From: Verrucomicrobiia bacterium
GTDB lineage: Bacteria; Verrucomicrobiota; Verrucomicrobiia; Verrucomicrobiales; Akkermansiaceae
Direction: 5' to 3'
DNA length: 64,000 bases
Assembly (NCBI GenBank): GCA_947462875.1
Contig: CANHQJ010000009.1
Coordinates: 1-64,000 of the forward strand
This document shows positions 24,969 through 33,993 of this stretch, in pieces; position 1 is the first letter of the stretch; the number at the start of each line of letters is the position of its first letter. The translations under genes and the position numbers were made by a program. The notes beneath the pieces were generated by a model that was not told the DNA's origin, ran no database searches, and worked only from the letters and a program-made list of their open reading frames with translations.

Positions 24969-25745
24969 TCATCCTGTCTTGCGCCGCAGCAGGCGCTGGC
25001 TGATGGCGACGAGGAAAAAGGTGGCGAGCAAGAGCAGGGTCGAGAGCGCGTTGATGACGGGCAGCTCCTTGCTGTGCCGGATCATGCTGTTGATTTTCAG
25101 CGGCAGGGTATCCGCACCCGCTCCACTGACAAAAAAGGTGACCACGAAGTCATCGATCGATAGCGTGAATGCCAGCAACCCTCCCGCCACGATGCCCGGA
25201 GCGAGCAGCGGCAGCATCACGTGGAGGTTTGCCTGAAAGCGTGTGGCTCCCAGATCGCGAGCGGCATCGATCACGGAAAAATCGAAGTCTTGCAAGCGCG
25301 CCTGCACCACCAACGCGACGTAGCCGAGGCAGAAGGTGATGTGGGCGATGGTGACCGTCACCATGCTCAGTGGGACTCTCAGGGCGACGAAAAATGACAG
25401 CAACGACATGCCGATCAGCACCTCTGGCAGCACCAGGGGGAGCGCAAGCAGCAGGCGGTGGGCGCTTTGCCAGCGACTGCGGTACCGATGCAGAGCGAAT
25501 GCCGCGCAGGTGCCCAGAATCATCGCGATCAGGCTGGCGAGCAGGGCGATGCCCAACGAATGCTGCAGCGCACGCCACAGATCGGCGCGCTGGAAGAGCG
25601 TCTCATACCACTTCCACGTGAAGCCCTGCCAGGTCGTGCCGTAGCGCGATTCATTGAAGGAATGCAGCACCAGCAGCGCGATCGGAACGTAGAAAAACAG
25701 CAGCACCGCTGCGGTGATCAGCAAGGGCATGCGGCTGGGCTTCAT
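24969..25745 (-). CDS. potC: spermidine/putrescine-type ABC transporter permease
   Basis: A 258-residue permease with six membrane helices. The BPD_transp_1 coupling motif is seen as VIDAARDLGATRFQANLHVMLPLL (about 155-178). PotC-type features are YGTTWQGFTWKWYETLF near the N terminus and FTLSIDDFVVTFFVSGAGADTLP in the last third. The enzyme partners PotA (ATPase), PotB (permease) and PotD (binding protein) are not nearby. The gene starts 9 bases after the rsmB stop, so it is transcribed with rsmB and without its transporter partners. There is no good Shine-Dalgarno sequence. Confidence 0.92.
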   Translation of the reverse strand: MKPSRMPLLITAAVLLFFYVPIALLVLHSFNESRYGTTWQGFTWKWYETLFQRADLWRALQHSLGIALLASLIAMILGTCAAFALHRYRSRWQSAHRLLLALPLVLPEVLIGMSLLSFFVALRVPLSMVTVTIAHITFCLGYVALVVQARLQDFDFSVIDAARDLGATRFQANLHVMLPLLAPGIVAGGLLAFTLSIDDFVVTFFVSGAGADTLPLKINSMIRHSKELPVINALSTLLLLATFFLVAISQRLLRRKTG

Positions 25746-25754
25746 GAGAAATCG

Positions 25755-26984
25755 TTAGGCGAGATGCAGCAGCGCGCAGTAGGCGCCATCGGTGTGATCG
25801 ACGCAGGGCAGCACTTGTTTTTCTTTGACCAGCGATAGTTCCGGATGCTCCTTGAGCAAATCGGAGATGAGTTTGGTATTTTCCTCGGGCTCGATCGAAC
25901 AGGTGGAATAAACCAAACGACCGCCTTTTTTCAAGCAGGGCAGGGCGTTTTCCAGGATGCGTTTTTGGATGACCGGCAAATCCGATAGATCCTTCGGCAG
26001 CAAGCGCCAACGGGCATCCACGCGACGGCGCAGCACGCCGGTGTTCGAGCAGGGAACATCCAGCAAAATAGCGTCGAAGGTGTTGTGCCATTCGGTCGGT
26101 GCCGGTTCGAGCCAGTCGTGCCGGGAAACTTTCGCGCAGGTCACGTGCAGGCGTTGCAAGTTTTCTTCCAGACGCGGCAGGCGTTTTTCATTGGAATCGG
26201 TGGCGATGAGCGTGCCGCGATTTTCCATGGCGGCGGCGATGAGTGCCGCTTTGCCACCGGGGGCGGCGCAGGCATCCAGAATGGTTTCGCCGGGTTGCGG
26301 GGCCAGCATTTCCACGCTGTGGCGCGTGGCGGGATCCTGCATGTAGATGACGCCATCGCGGATCAGTTTCATCGGCACGGCTCCTTCGACGCGGAAAAAT
26401 CCGGGCACGTCAGGCAGGGGATCTTCCAGCGGGCAGGGTTGTTTGCTGAGCGGATTGTAGTGCGCGTAATTTTCCGCTGGCTCCTGATTCCACTCCATCA
26501 GCGCGATGGCTTGGTCCGTGCCGTAGTGCTTGCGCCAGCGCTTGAAGAGCCAATCGGGATGCGAGTGCAGTTCGGCCGGTGGCAGGTCGTTGAGCGACTC
26601 TAACAACTTCGCCTTTTGTCCGACCGCGCGACGCAGCACGGCATTGAGCAAACCGCGGATATTCGCTTTGCCGGCTTCCACGGTTTCATTGACGGCGGCG
26701 TGGTCGGCGATGTTGAGGATCAGCACCTGAAACAGGCCGATGCGCAGGAGATCGCGCGCATCCATGTCCAGCTTGCCGCGGCGCATTTCACTGATGAAAT
26801 GATCGAGCACCCGTCGATGCCGCAGCACACCGAAAAGAATGGCATTGAGCAATCCGCGATCGGACGCGGAGAGTTGATAGCGCTGGGCGTGGCGTTCGAC
26901 GAGAGTTTCCGCGTAATCATGCCCCTTGCCCCAGGCGTGAAGGGCGGCATGAGCGGCGCGGCGGATGTTGTGTTGTGCTGGCAC
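25755..26984 (-). CDS. rsmB: 16S rRNA (cytosine-967-C5)-methyltransferase
   Basis: A 409-residue enzyme from the GTG at 26984 (TTG at 27002 is an alternative). The N-terminal NusB-like domain (about 5-135) has the RRVLDHFISEMRRGKLD helix. The C-terminal Rossmann domain has SAM motif ILDACAAPGGKAALIA, LIATDSNEKRLPRLEENL, the catalytic-cysteine motif DVPCSNTGVLRRR and the second cysteine in LVYSTCSIEPEEN. It methylates C967 in helix 31 of 16S rRNA. The GTG start is preferred because a TTGACA box and a TATTGT hexamer lie 8 bases upstream of it. Domain content and length fit RsmB rather than RsmF. Confidence 0.93.
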   Translation of the reverse strand: MPAQHNIRRAAHAALHAWGKGHDYAETLVERHAQRYQLSASDRGLLNAILFGVLRHRRVLDHFISEMRRGKLDMDARDLLRIGLFQVLILNIADHAAVNETVEAGKANIRGLLNAVLRRAVGQKAKLLESLNDLPPAELHSHPDWLFKRWRKHYGTDQAIALMEWNQEPAENYAHYNPLSKQPCPLEDPLPDVPGFFRVEGAVPMKLIRDGVIYMQDPATRHSVEMLAPQPGETILDACAAPGGKAALIAAAMENRGTLIATDSNEKRLPRLEENLQRLHVTCAKVSRHDWLEPAPTEWHNTFDAILLDVPCSNTGVLRRRVDARWRLLPKDLSDLPVIQKRILENALPCLKKGGRLVYSTCSIEPEENTKLISDLLKEHPELSLVKEKQVLPCVDHTDGAYCALLHLA

Positions 26985-26992
26985 AGGGGCAG

Positions 26993-27019
26993 ACAATAGC
27001 AATCACACGCATGTGTCAA
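26993..27019 (-). promoter_or_regulatory. sigma-70-like promoter of rsmB-potC
   Basis: On the minus strand a consensus TTGACA (27019-27014), a 15-base spacer and TATTGT (26998-26993). The -10 ends 8 bases before the GTG at 26984, giving an almost leaderless transcript. If correct, the TTG at 27002 cannot be the start. Confidence 0.5.
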
Positions 27020-27084
27020 TCAGGAGTGAACAGGGAAGGTGCTGCGCCGGCGAGATGATGACGACAACCCATGCTCTAACAAAA

Positions 27085-28017
27085 CTACTTCGGATCGAGA
27101 TTTTCGAGCATTTGGTCATCGCTCGGGGCCGGGGACGCGACGCCCTGTTCGGGCACGGCAAGGCCGGAGATCCAGGCGATTGCGTTGAGCACGATGCGGC
27201 GCTGTTGATCGTTTTGCCAGTTTTTGTGGAAATGCCCGCCAGTGAAGCCGAAGCCGCGACCACTGCCCGCTGCCGCAGGACGCTCGAAGGCCCACATGAC
27301 ATGTTGTTTTTCCTTGCGCTCCAGCACGGCGGCGCGGACGTGAGGATTGCCGGAGTGGGGGCCGTCCGGGCGGCTCAGTGTCTCCGCAGGTGGCAGTGTG
27401 GAAAGGATGGGTGTCACGCCTTCCATGTCTTTGCGAAAACGCATGTGGTAGTACCATTCATCGCGCATTTCATAGTCCTTGATTCCGCGAGAAATCTCAT
27501 GTGCGGGCATGACAAAGGAAGCATCCCAGTGGGGATTGACAGACCAATTCGTTTCGAAATACCCGCCTATCGTGTCGAGAAACGCATCGCCCGGTTCCCC
27601 CTTCGGCACCTCGACGGCATAATGGATGCAGCCGATGCCCACGCCTTTTTTCGCCATCGCTCGCAATGTGGCGAGTTGGCGAATGCCAGGGTGACCGCCA
27701 CCGCCGTCCGAGTAGATCACCACGGCGGAAGCGCCATCGAACACCGCGTTGTCGGCAGGCCAGCCGTTATCGACGACAACGGCTTCGACGGGCAAACCGC
27801 TTTTGTTCAAATGCCCGGCCAGGAGCATACAGCCGGCGCGGTGTTCGTGCTGACCTTTGCCGTGGCTTGGTTTGCCAGCGACGAAGACGATCTTTTTTCT
27901 GACCGGCGCTTCCTCCGCTTGGCTGGTGGCGGGTGTATCGGTCATGAAACAAAGGGCCGCCCCTGCACCAAGGAGCGCGGGCACCATCAGGCTGCGTGAA
28001 ATCCAGGCATTCATCAT
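27085..28017 (-). CDS. ThuA domain secreted protein
   Basis: A 310-residue protein with an N-terminal hydrophobic signal (MVPALLGAGAALCFM) and a ThuA fold (trehalose utilisation family, glutamine-amidotransferase-like). Visible motifs are KIVFVAGKPSHGKGQHEHRAG, VIYSDGGGGHPG, GVGIGCIHYAVEVPKG, MPAHEISRGIKDYEMRDEWY and GFGFTGGHFHKNW. In PVC genomes ThuA proteins occur beside PVC-type heme-binding fusions and DUF1080 proteins, as here, and probably act on carbohydrate derivatives in the periplasm. It is the last gene of the Dabb/PVC-fusion unit, 52 bases after the fusion gene. The catalytic role of ThuA is not settled. Confidence 0.9.
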   Translation of the reverse strand: MMNAWISRSLMVPALLGAGAALCFMTDTPATSQAEEAPVRKKIVFVAGKPSHGKGQHEHRAGCMLLAGHLNKSGLPVEAVVVDNGWPADNAVFDGASAVVIYSDGGGGHPGIRQLATLRAMAKKGVGIGCIHYAVEVPKGEPGDAFLDTIGGYFETNWSVNPHWDASFVMPAHEISRGIKDYEMRDEWYYHMRFRKDMEGVTPILSTLPPAETLSRPDGPHSGNPHVRAAVLERKEKQHVMWAFERPAAAGSGRGFGFTGGHFHKNWQNDQQRRIVLNAIAWISGLAVPEQGVASPAPSDDQMLENLDPK

Positions 28018-28069
28018 GACATCATACGCGATGGGTGGCGGGGCTCTTGCAGGTGCTGCACACTTCTCC

Positions 28070-31000
28070 TTACTTCAGCGACATCAGGTAGGCAAAAAGG
28101 TCCTTGCGTTGTTGATCGGTGAAAGAAGCCAATAGCCCCTCGGGCATGAGGCTTTGGCGCAGGAACTGGGTGGACACGATGTTCTTGCGTTCGATGCGTT
28201 TGTCACCCGCTCCCATTTGTCTGACGACGATGGCATCCTTGTCCTCGCTGACAAAAAAGGCATCGAGCAGCGAACCGTCCTTCAGAGTCACGCGGAAAAT
28301 CCGATAGCCTGGTTCGATCGCGGCATTGGGCGTGAGGATGTTGCGCACGATGGCTTCGGGACCCATGGAGCCCACGCTGCTGAGGTTGGGGCCGATGTTG
28401 CCGCCGGTATTGCCAAACTGGTGACAGGAACTGCACAGGGCGGCGAGGGCCTTGCCCGACTCTACGTTGCCACCGGCCTTCATCAGGCTCAGGTAGTGTT
28501 CGTAGGTTTTGTCGAATTCGGTCGCCTGGCTCAGGCTCATCACCGGCGGCAGGTCCAGCGTGCGGGTCAACATCGCGGCTTTGTTCGTCGCGCCCCATCC
28601 TTTGTCGTTGCTGCCGTTGTAAAGAAGTCCGGCATCGCCCGCGGGAAGACTGCGGTCGAAAAAATTGCGGATCTCGGCTGCGCTGCGTTCGCGATTCCAG
28701 ATGCGGTATTCGGCGAACTGTCCATCGGTTCCGCCCTGGGGCGTGCTCCAGCCGATGAGGATTTTTTCTATCGGATGATTGGCGGACTTGGCACTGGTGC
28801 TGTCGAGCTCGCCATTGAGGTAGATCTTGAAACGACCTGCGGCATCGCGGGTGGCGGCGACGTGGGTCCACAGACCGGCGATGATTTTTTTCTTCGCAAT
28901 GAGAACATCGCCGCCGTGGGAGCCGCAGTAGACGCGGAACAGTTCGCCGGCGAAGTTGAGATCGAGTTGGTCGTTCGCGCCGCCGATGCTGTCGCGGTTG
29001 TCGATGCCCGGGCGGAGTTTCACCCAGGTCTCGATGGTGAAAGGTCCGGGCAGGGAAATGGCGGTCGGAACTTGCGCTTGGTTGTTGCCGTTGAGTTGAA
29101 GCACGGAGCGGAACTTGTCGCCGAGTTGCGTGAGGAGTTTTTGCCATTCCGGATCATTGCCGAGCACGGTTTGCAAGCGATCGAGGGTGATGCTGCTAAG
29201 GTCTTCGGCCTTGAGAGGTTGTTGTGCGAGGCAGGCGGCGACGACGGCGGAAGCACCGATTTTGTGGGAAACCAGGATCTCGATGATGGGCGCTCGCATG
29301 GTTGGGGGCACTTGCGCGAGACCTGCCATGGTGGCTGCACCGGCATCCGCTTGGCGTGAGGATGCGAGAGCCTTGAGCGTGCTTACGCGCACGCTTTGAT
29401 CGGCATGATTGAGCAAGGATGTGAGAGGAATGGGATTGGCATTTTGTTGTGCGGCGAGTGCATCGAGTGCGGCGATACGGGTGGCGGTATCGGCAGAATC
29501 GAGGGCGATTTTTTGCAGGCGATCGCCAGTATTTTTCAACGCGAATGCGGCACTTAGTTCGATGGCGCGCGTGACGTCTTCCGCCTTTCCTGCAAACAAG
29601 CGATCGACGGTGCCGCCGATGAGCGCTTGGATTTGCTCGGGTGATATGCGGCTCTTGTTTTTCAGCAAGGCATCGATGATGGCCTGGCTGGTGGCGGGGT
29701 TTTCGATGGCGGCGCTCAGCGATTGTTGGATCGCGGGATTTTGGATCGCTTGCACCAGACGCAGGACTTCCTCGTCATTGAGGCTGCGCTTCAGTTCGCT
29801 GACACGCCTGGCGATGATGGGCGCACCATCGGCGGCGGGCAGGGCGAGTGCGGCGAGTAGAAAACTCTCGACGGGGAGTTTCGCGGCGGCATCGGTGGCG
29901 AGGAAGGAAGAGAGCGCGGCGGCGTGACGTTCGAGCAGCAAGCGCACGACATAGCGCTCGAATTCACGATCGTAGGCCTCGCGAACCGGCATGGGTTTGC
30001 CACCGTGGGTGCTTGGAGCGACCGGTTGGGGCAAGGCGGCGAGTTCGAAGTCGAGCAAGGCCTGGAACAAGGGGTTTTTGTCGTCCGCTTTTCCAAGCCA
30101 GTAGCCGATGCTGGTCAGAGCCTCGCGTCGCACATTTTTATCGGAGTCTTTGCGGAGTTTCAGCAAAGCGGGGGAAACGGTGGCCGTTTCTGCGAGTGCG
30201 CGTGCGGTTTCGCGGCGGACGTGGATGCTGGGTGAAGAGGCCGATTTTTCGAGCTGCTCAAGGGTCGGCGTGTGCGCCATGAGTGCGGGCACTTCCGTGA
30301 GATCGCTCGGCGTCACCTTGCGGTCGGCGAGGGCTTGTGCGGCGATTTGAGTTTGCGTCAGTGAGGGGGATTTCAGGAGCTTTTGCAAAGCGGCATTGTC
30401 GAGCTTGGTGAAGTCGGGCACCTCGAATTTCTTTTGTCCGCTGTGTTTGATGCGCCAGATGCGACCGCGCAATTTATCGCGATCCGGATGAGCGCGCGGC
30501 ACTTCGTTGTGACTGATGATTTTGTTGTACCAATCGACGATGTAAACGCATCCATCGGGACCGAGTGTCATGGCAACCGGACGGAACCAGGGATCATCGC
30601 AGGTGACGAAATCCCCGATTCGATTGAACTGCCAGTCGGTGAGATAATGGTCGGGCGATGGTTGATCGCGCTGCATCACCACCGTGTTGATGCGGGAGGT
30701 GATGGGGTTCGCCACGAGCATGAGATTGCCATACGGAGCGGGAAAAGCACCTGCGGCATCGGTGAGGCACAGACCGCTGAGTCCCGTGCCGCCGAAGCGC
30801 TGTTTCACAAAGGTGCCAGGAAATTCCGGCGCGTAGCTTTTCCACTGGCCGTTCGAGCAACCGGGGTAGTTGGCGTATTCGTGAAAGGGCATGACGCCAT
30901 AGCCGAAGTCGTTGGCCTCCTGGATGAATGACTCGCCATTGCGATCCATGACGAAGCCCCAGATGTTGCAGGGACCATTGGAGGTGATTTCAAACTCACT

Positions 31001-32293
31001 GCCATCAGGACGGAAGCGCGCCATGCGGGTTTGGTCGAACTTGATGGCTTTTTCCTTCGGGTCCTGCGGGCGTTTGACGTTGCTGTAGTTGAAGGCGCCC
31101 TGTGCGAACCAGATCCAACCACCGGGGGCGCGGGTGAATTGGTGGGGAAACAGGTGCGAGTCCTGCACGCCGAAGCCTTCGAGGATGACCTCGCTTTTGT
31201 CGGAAACACTGTCGTTGTTGGTATCGGTGAGCAAAACGATGTTGCGGCCGTGTTGCGCGTAGCATTTCGAGCCATCGCCCCAGGGCAGAATGCCTAACGG
31301 AATCGCGAGGCCATCGGCGAACACGTGGTCGGGTTTCAGGCCATCGGCGGGAAGGGGTTTGCCAAAGACGGACTCGCGATTGTAGATGAGGATTTTGTCC
31401 TTCGCCTTGCTGGCGTAAAGGGCATCGGCAATGGCGGCGTTTTCATTCGCATCGACGGGATACTCCAGCGCGGTCTGCGTCCACATGCGGCCGCGTTGGT
31501 CGAAATAAACGGAAATGAATTTTCCGGCGGGGATGGTAGGGTCTTCCGCGGCGACGAGTTCGATCTCGAATCCCGGAGGCAGATGAAAAGCGGCTTGTTG
31601 TTCTTGTGGAGTGCGAGGCTTGGCTTGGGCGATGGGCAGGGGCTTCGGTTCTTTGGCTCCTTGGAATTCAACGGTGGCGGGCAGTTCGGTGAGCGTGATG
31701 TTTTTGAATTGCACCAGAAATTTTCCGCCTCCGTGCGCTTGGAGGCCGATCAATCCCGAGAGGGGAATGGCGGGATCCGTCTCGGTGTAGTCGAGCGCGG
31801 GCACGCCGTTGATCCAACTGCGGATGCGCTTGCCCTCGCAGACGATGCGGTAGTCGTTCCAGTCCCAGTCTTTCGCCGCGGCCTTGATGGCGGCGGCATC
31901 GACGGGCTCGCCGATGACTTTGTTGCGGCGGGATTCATCGTAGAGCTTGCCCCACCAGCCGATCCCGGCATCGACCTGATACCCGCACATCTCCGAGTTG
32001 TTAGGCACGCGGGTGCTGCGCAGTTGCAGGCCGGAGTTGATGAAGCCATCGCCCTTGGTGAGTTTGATTTGAAAACGCAGGTCAAAGTTCTGGTAGCTTT
32101 TTTTCGTGGAGAGAAAGGTATTGTGAGGAACCTTTTCCGTGAGCGATCCGCCGGTGATCATGCCATCCTGCACGCGCCACCATTTTTCCTCCCCCGCGCG
32201 AATCTCCCAACCATCGAGTGATGTTCCGTTGAAGAGTGGAGTTTGCGCCTTGGCGAGAGAAAGGAGTAAAAGAATGCAGAAAAGCGTTTTCAT
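28070..32293 (-). CDS. DUF1080 / PVC-type beta-propeller / HEAT / LamG / cytochrome c fusion protein
   Basis: A 1407-residue exported protein with signal peptide MKTLFCILLLLSLAKAQT. Domains in order: DUF1080 (3-keto-disaccharide hydrolase type, about 18-205, PLFNGTSLDGWEI and GFINSGLQLRS), PVC-type sorbosone-dehydrogenase-like beta-propeller (about 235-640, GPDGCVYIVDWYNKIISH), HEAT-like helical repeats (about 650-1060), a LamG domain (about 1095-1235) and a cytochrome c domain with heme motif CSSCH (C1287, C1290, H1291) and a likely axial Met in SLMPEGL. Such proteins are confined mainly to PVC bacteria and are predicted sugar oxidoreductases or hydrolases. It sits between Dabb and ThuA genes. 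The fusion of hydrolase and cytochrome suggests 3-keto-glycoside metabolism. Confidence 0.93.
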   Translation of the reverse strand: MKTLFCILLLLSLAKAQTPLFNGTSLDGWEIRAGEEKWWRVQDGMITGGSLTEKVPHNTFLSTKKSYQNFDLRFQIKLTKGDGFINSGLQLRSTRVPNNSEMCGYQVDAGIGWWGKLYDESRRNKVIGEPVDAAAIKAAAKDWDWNDYRIVCEGKRIRSWINGVPALDYTETDPAIPLSGLIGLQAHGGGKFLVQFKNITLTELPATVEFQGAKEPKPLPIAQAKPRTPQEQQAAFHLPPGFEIELVAAEDPTIPAGKFISVYFDQRGRMWTQTALEYPVDANENAAIADALYASKAKDKILIYNRESVFGKPLPADGLKPDHVFADGLAIPLGILPWGDGSKCYAQHGRNIVLLTDTNNDSVSDKSEVILEGFGVQDSHLFPHQFTRAPGGWIWFAQGAFNYSNVKRPQDPKEKAIKFDQTRMARFRPDGSEFEITSNGPCNIWGFVMDRNGESFIQEANDFGYGVMPFHEYANYPGCSNGQWKSYAPEFPGTFVKQRFGGTGLSGLCLTDAAGAFPAPYGNLMLVANPITSRINTVVMQRDQPSPDHYLTDWQFNRIGDFVTCDDPWFRPVAMTLGPDGCVYIVDWYNKIISHNEVPRAHPDRDKLRGRIWRIKHSGQKKFEVPDFTKLDNAALQKLLKSPSLTQTQIAAQALADRKVTPSDLTEVPALMAHTPTLEQLEKSASSPSIHVRRETARALAETATVSPALLKLRKDSDKNVRREALTSIGYWLGKADDKNPLFQALLDFELAALPQPVAPSTHGGKPMPVREAYDREFERYVVRLLLERHAAALSSFLATDAAAKLPVESFLLAALALPAADGAPIIARRVSELKRSLNDEEVLRLVQAIQNPAIQQSLSAAIENPATSQAIIDALLKNKSRISPEQIQALIGGTVDRLFAGKAEDVTRAIELSAAFALKNTGDRLQKIALDSADTATRIAALDALAAQQNANPIPLTSLLNHADQSVRVSTLKALASSRQADAGAATMAGLAQVPPTMRAPIIEILVSHKIGASAVVAACLAQQPLKAEDLSSITLDRLQTVLGNDPEWQKLLTQLGDKFRSVLQLNGNNQAQVPTAISLPGPFTIETWVKLRPGIDNRDSIGGANDQLDLNFAGELFRVYCGSHGGDVLIAKKKIIAGLWTHVAATRDAAGRFKIYLNGELDSTSAKSANHPIEKILIGWSTPQGGTDGQFAEYRIWNRERSAAEIRNFFDRSLPAGDAGLLYNGSNDKGWGATNKAAMLTRTLDLPPVMSLSQATEFDKTYEHYLSLMKAGGNVESGKALAALCSSCHQFGNTGGNIGPNLSSVGSMGPEAIVRNILTPNAAIEPGYRIFRVTLKDGSLLDAFFVSEDKDAIVVRQMGAGDKRIERKNIVSTQFLRQSLMPEGLLASFTDQQRKDLFAYLMSLK

Positions 32294-32311
32294 AAAAAAG
32301 AGAAGTGGGAA

Positions 32312-32608
32312 TTACCAAGCGAAATCAAATACCACGAGGCGATCGAGGCGTGGTGCCACGATTTGGCGCACGCGTTCGTGCTCCGGGTGAGGAAGATATT
32401 CATCGCGGCTTTGGGCGGTATCGAAGGTCATCAGGAAACCGTGGGTGTAGCCATCGTTGAGACCTTCCGAGCTTTGGTAGGGGCCGTGCTCCATCGAGAG
32501 CAAGCCGGGGATCTGGCCCACCATGCCCATCATCTCGCGAAAGCATTCGTCGATTTGTTCCGGGGTGATTTCTGGTTTGAATTGGAATACGCCGTAGTGT
32601 CGGATCAT
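32312..32608 (-). CDS. Dabb family (stress-responsive A/B barrel) protein
   Basis: A 98-residue protein from the ATG at 32608, since the longer open frame upstream is not conserved-looking. IRHYGVFQFKPEITPEQIDE (about 2-21) starts the ferredoxin-like A/B barrel, and GFLMTFDTAQSRDEYLPHPEH with the following helix completes it. The family forms dimers and has varied or unknown roles. In PVC genomes Dabb genes recur next to DUF1080 genes. It is 18 bases upstream of the large fusion gene and is likely the first gene of that unit. Confidence 0.9.
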   Translation of the reverse strand: MIRHYGVFQFKPEITPEQIDECFREMMGMVGQIPGLLSMEHGPYQSSEGLNDGYTHGFLMTFDTAQSRDEYLPHPEHERVRQIVAPRLDRLVVFDFAW

Positions 32609-32648
32609 TTTTTTAAGTGGTGAATGTGAAGAGTGAAGTGTGAAGTGA

Positions 32649-32674
32649 TCCGCCGTCGCTAAAGCTATGGCGGA
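32649..32674. repeat. REP-like intergenic palindrome
   Basis: TCCGCC and GGCGGA flank an inner GCTAAAGC hairpin, giving an interrupted stem-loop (TCCGCCGTCGCTAAAGC then TATGGCGGA). It resembles widespread REP-type hairpins with an AGCTTTAGC core in other genomes, from memory. It lies in the 172-base gap upstream of the Dabb gene, where nothing else coding is seen. Only one copy is recognised in this window. Confidence 0.45.
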
Positions 32675-32780
32675 CAAGGCAGTGATCAGTGGAAGGAGAG
32701 GTGGAGAATGGTTGTGACAGAAATTCAGAATGGGGTGTGGTGGTGTTTTGATTTTTTACAATTCACTGATAACCAATAAC

Positions 32781-33992
32781 CTATAACTTACCTGCCAACT
32801 CGATGTTGCGTAGCAGCTGTTTGGCGGCGGCTTTGGCGAAGATGGGGCTGTTGATGGTTTCGGTTAGGGTGATGATGGGGGCGGTGCAGTGTTGGTGGAT
32901 GGCATCGAACAGGGCTTTGTCGGCATCGGGATCGTGGAAGGCCTGGCCTTCGGCGCTGATGATGCTGATCGCTTTTGCGGGGATCATCACGGTCACGGGT
33001 GCCGTGTAGGTTTTGGCTTTTTCCGCCAGGATTTTCCCGAGTTGCGCGCATTCCTCGGCATTGGTGCGCATGAGGGTGACTTGGGGGTTGTGGATGTAAA
33101 ACTGGCGGTCATTGAATTTCGCGGGAACGGTTTCGCGGGCGCCGAAGTTCACCATATCGAGACAGCCGGGGGCGATGACGGCGGGGATGCCCGCTTTGGC
33201 GGCGGCGTCGAGTCGTGTCGGTCCGGCGCTGAGGGTGCCGCCCACGAGTTCATCGGCCCACTCGGTGGTGGTGACATCGAGCACGCCACTGACCATACCG
33301 CTGGCGATGAGGTCTTCCATGGCTTTGCCGCCGGTGCCGGTGGCGTGAAAAACGAGGACTTCATACCCCGCTTCTTCCAGCACTTGTTTAGCGTGATCGA
33401 TGCATTCGGTGGTGTTGCCAAACATGCTGGCGGCGATGATGGGCTTGCTCTCACCGGTTTCCAGTGGCGCTTCAACCATTGCGCAAATCGCAGCGGCGGC
33501 GCGGGTGAAGACCATGCGCGAGACGCGGTTGAGACCGGCGACATCGACGATGGCAGGCATCATGGCAATGTCCTTGGTGCCGAGGTAGTGCGCGGTGTTG
33601 CCGCTGGCGAGTGTGGAAACCATCAGCTTGGGGAAACCGAGCGGCAGGGCGCGCATCGCGGCGGTGGCGAGTGCGGTGCCACCACCTCCGCCGAGAGAAA
33701 TGACGCCGTGGATTTTTGCCACGCGCGCGAGTTTTTCCAACAAGACGGGCGCGGCTTGCGACATGGCGACCACGCATTCGCCGCGGTCGTGGCGATCGAG
33801 CAAGGGCTGCAAGTCCAGTCCGGCGGCAGCGGCGACTTCGTAACGCGTGATGTCAGGAGTGACCACAGGATCACCCCCCGTGCCGAGATCGATGAGCAAC
33901 ACCTCGTGGCCGCGCTTGCGGATTTCCGCGGCGACAAATGCGTGCTCCAGGCCCTTGGAATCGAGCGTTCCGATGACTGCGATGGTTGACAT
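32781..33992 (-). CDS. Tm-1-like ATP-binding protein (UPF0261)
   Basis: A 403-residue protein of the UPF0261/Tm-1-like family. The N-terminal ATP-binding part has IAVIGTLDSKGLEHAFVAAE, IDLGTGGDP and the glycine-rich loop VISLGGGGGTALATAAM. Later come MFGNTTECIDHAKQVLEEAG and FHATGTGGKAMEDLIASG, typical of the C-terminal half. The plant Tm-1 N-terminal domain inhibits tobamovirus replication. The bacterial and fungal relatives have no established reaction. The gene follows the PEP-hydrolase-like gene by 1 base, a pairing that recurs in many bacteria and in fused eukaryotic proteins. A degradative pathway is inferred. Confidence 0.92.
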   Translation of the reverse strand: MSTIAVIGTLDSKGLEHAFVAAEIRKRGHEVLLIDLGTGGDPVVTPDITRYEVAAAAGLDLQPLLDRHDRGECVVAMSQAAPVLLEKLARVAKIHGVISLGGGGGTALATAAMRALPLGFPKLMVSTLASGNTAHYLGTKDIAMMPAIVDVAGLNRVSRMVFTRAAAAICAMVEAPLETGESKPIIAASMFGNTTECIDHAKQVLEEAGYEVLVFHATGTGGKAMEDLIASGMVSGVLDVTTTEWADELVGGTLSAGPTRLDAAAKAGIPAVIAPGCLDMVNFGARETVPAKFNDRQFYIHNPQVTLMRTNAEECAQLGKILAEKAKTYTAPVTVMIPAKAISIISAEGQAFHDPDADKALFDAIHQHCTAPIITLTETINSPIFAKAAAKQLLRNIELAGKL

Positions 33993-33993
33993 G

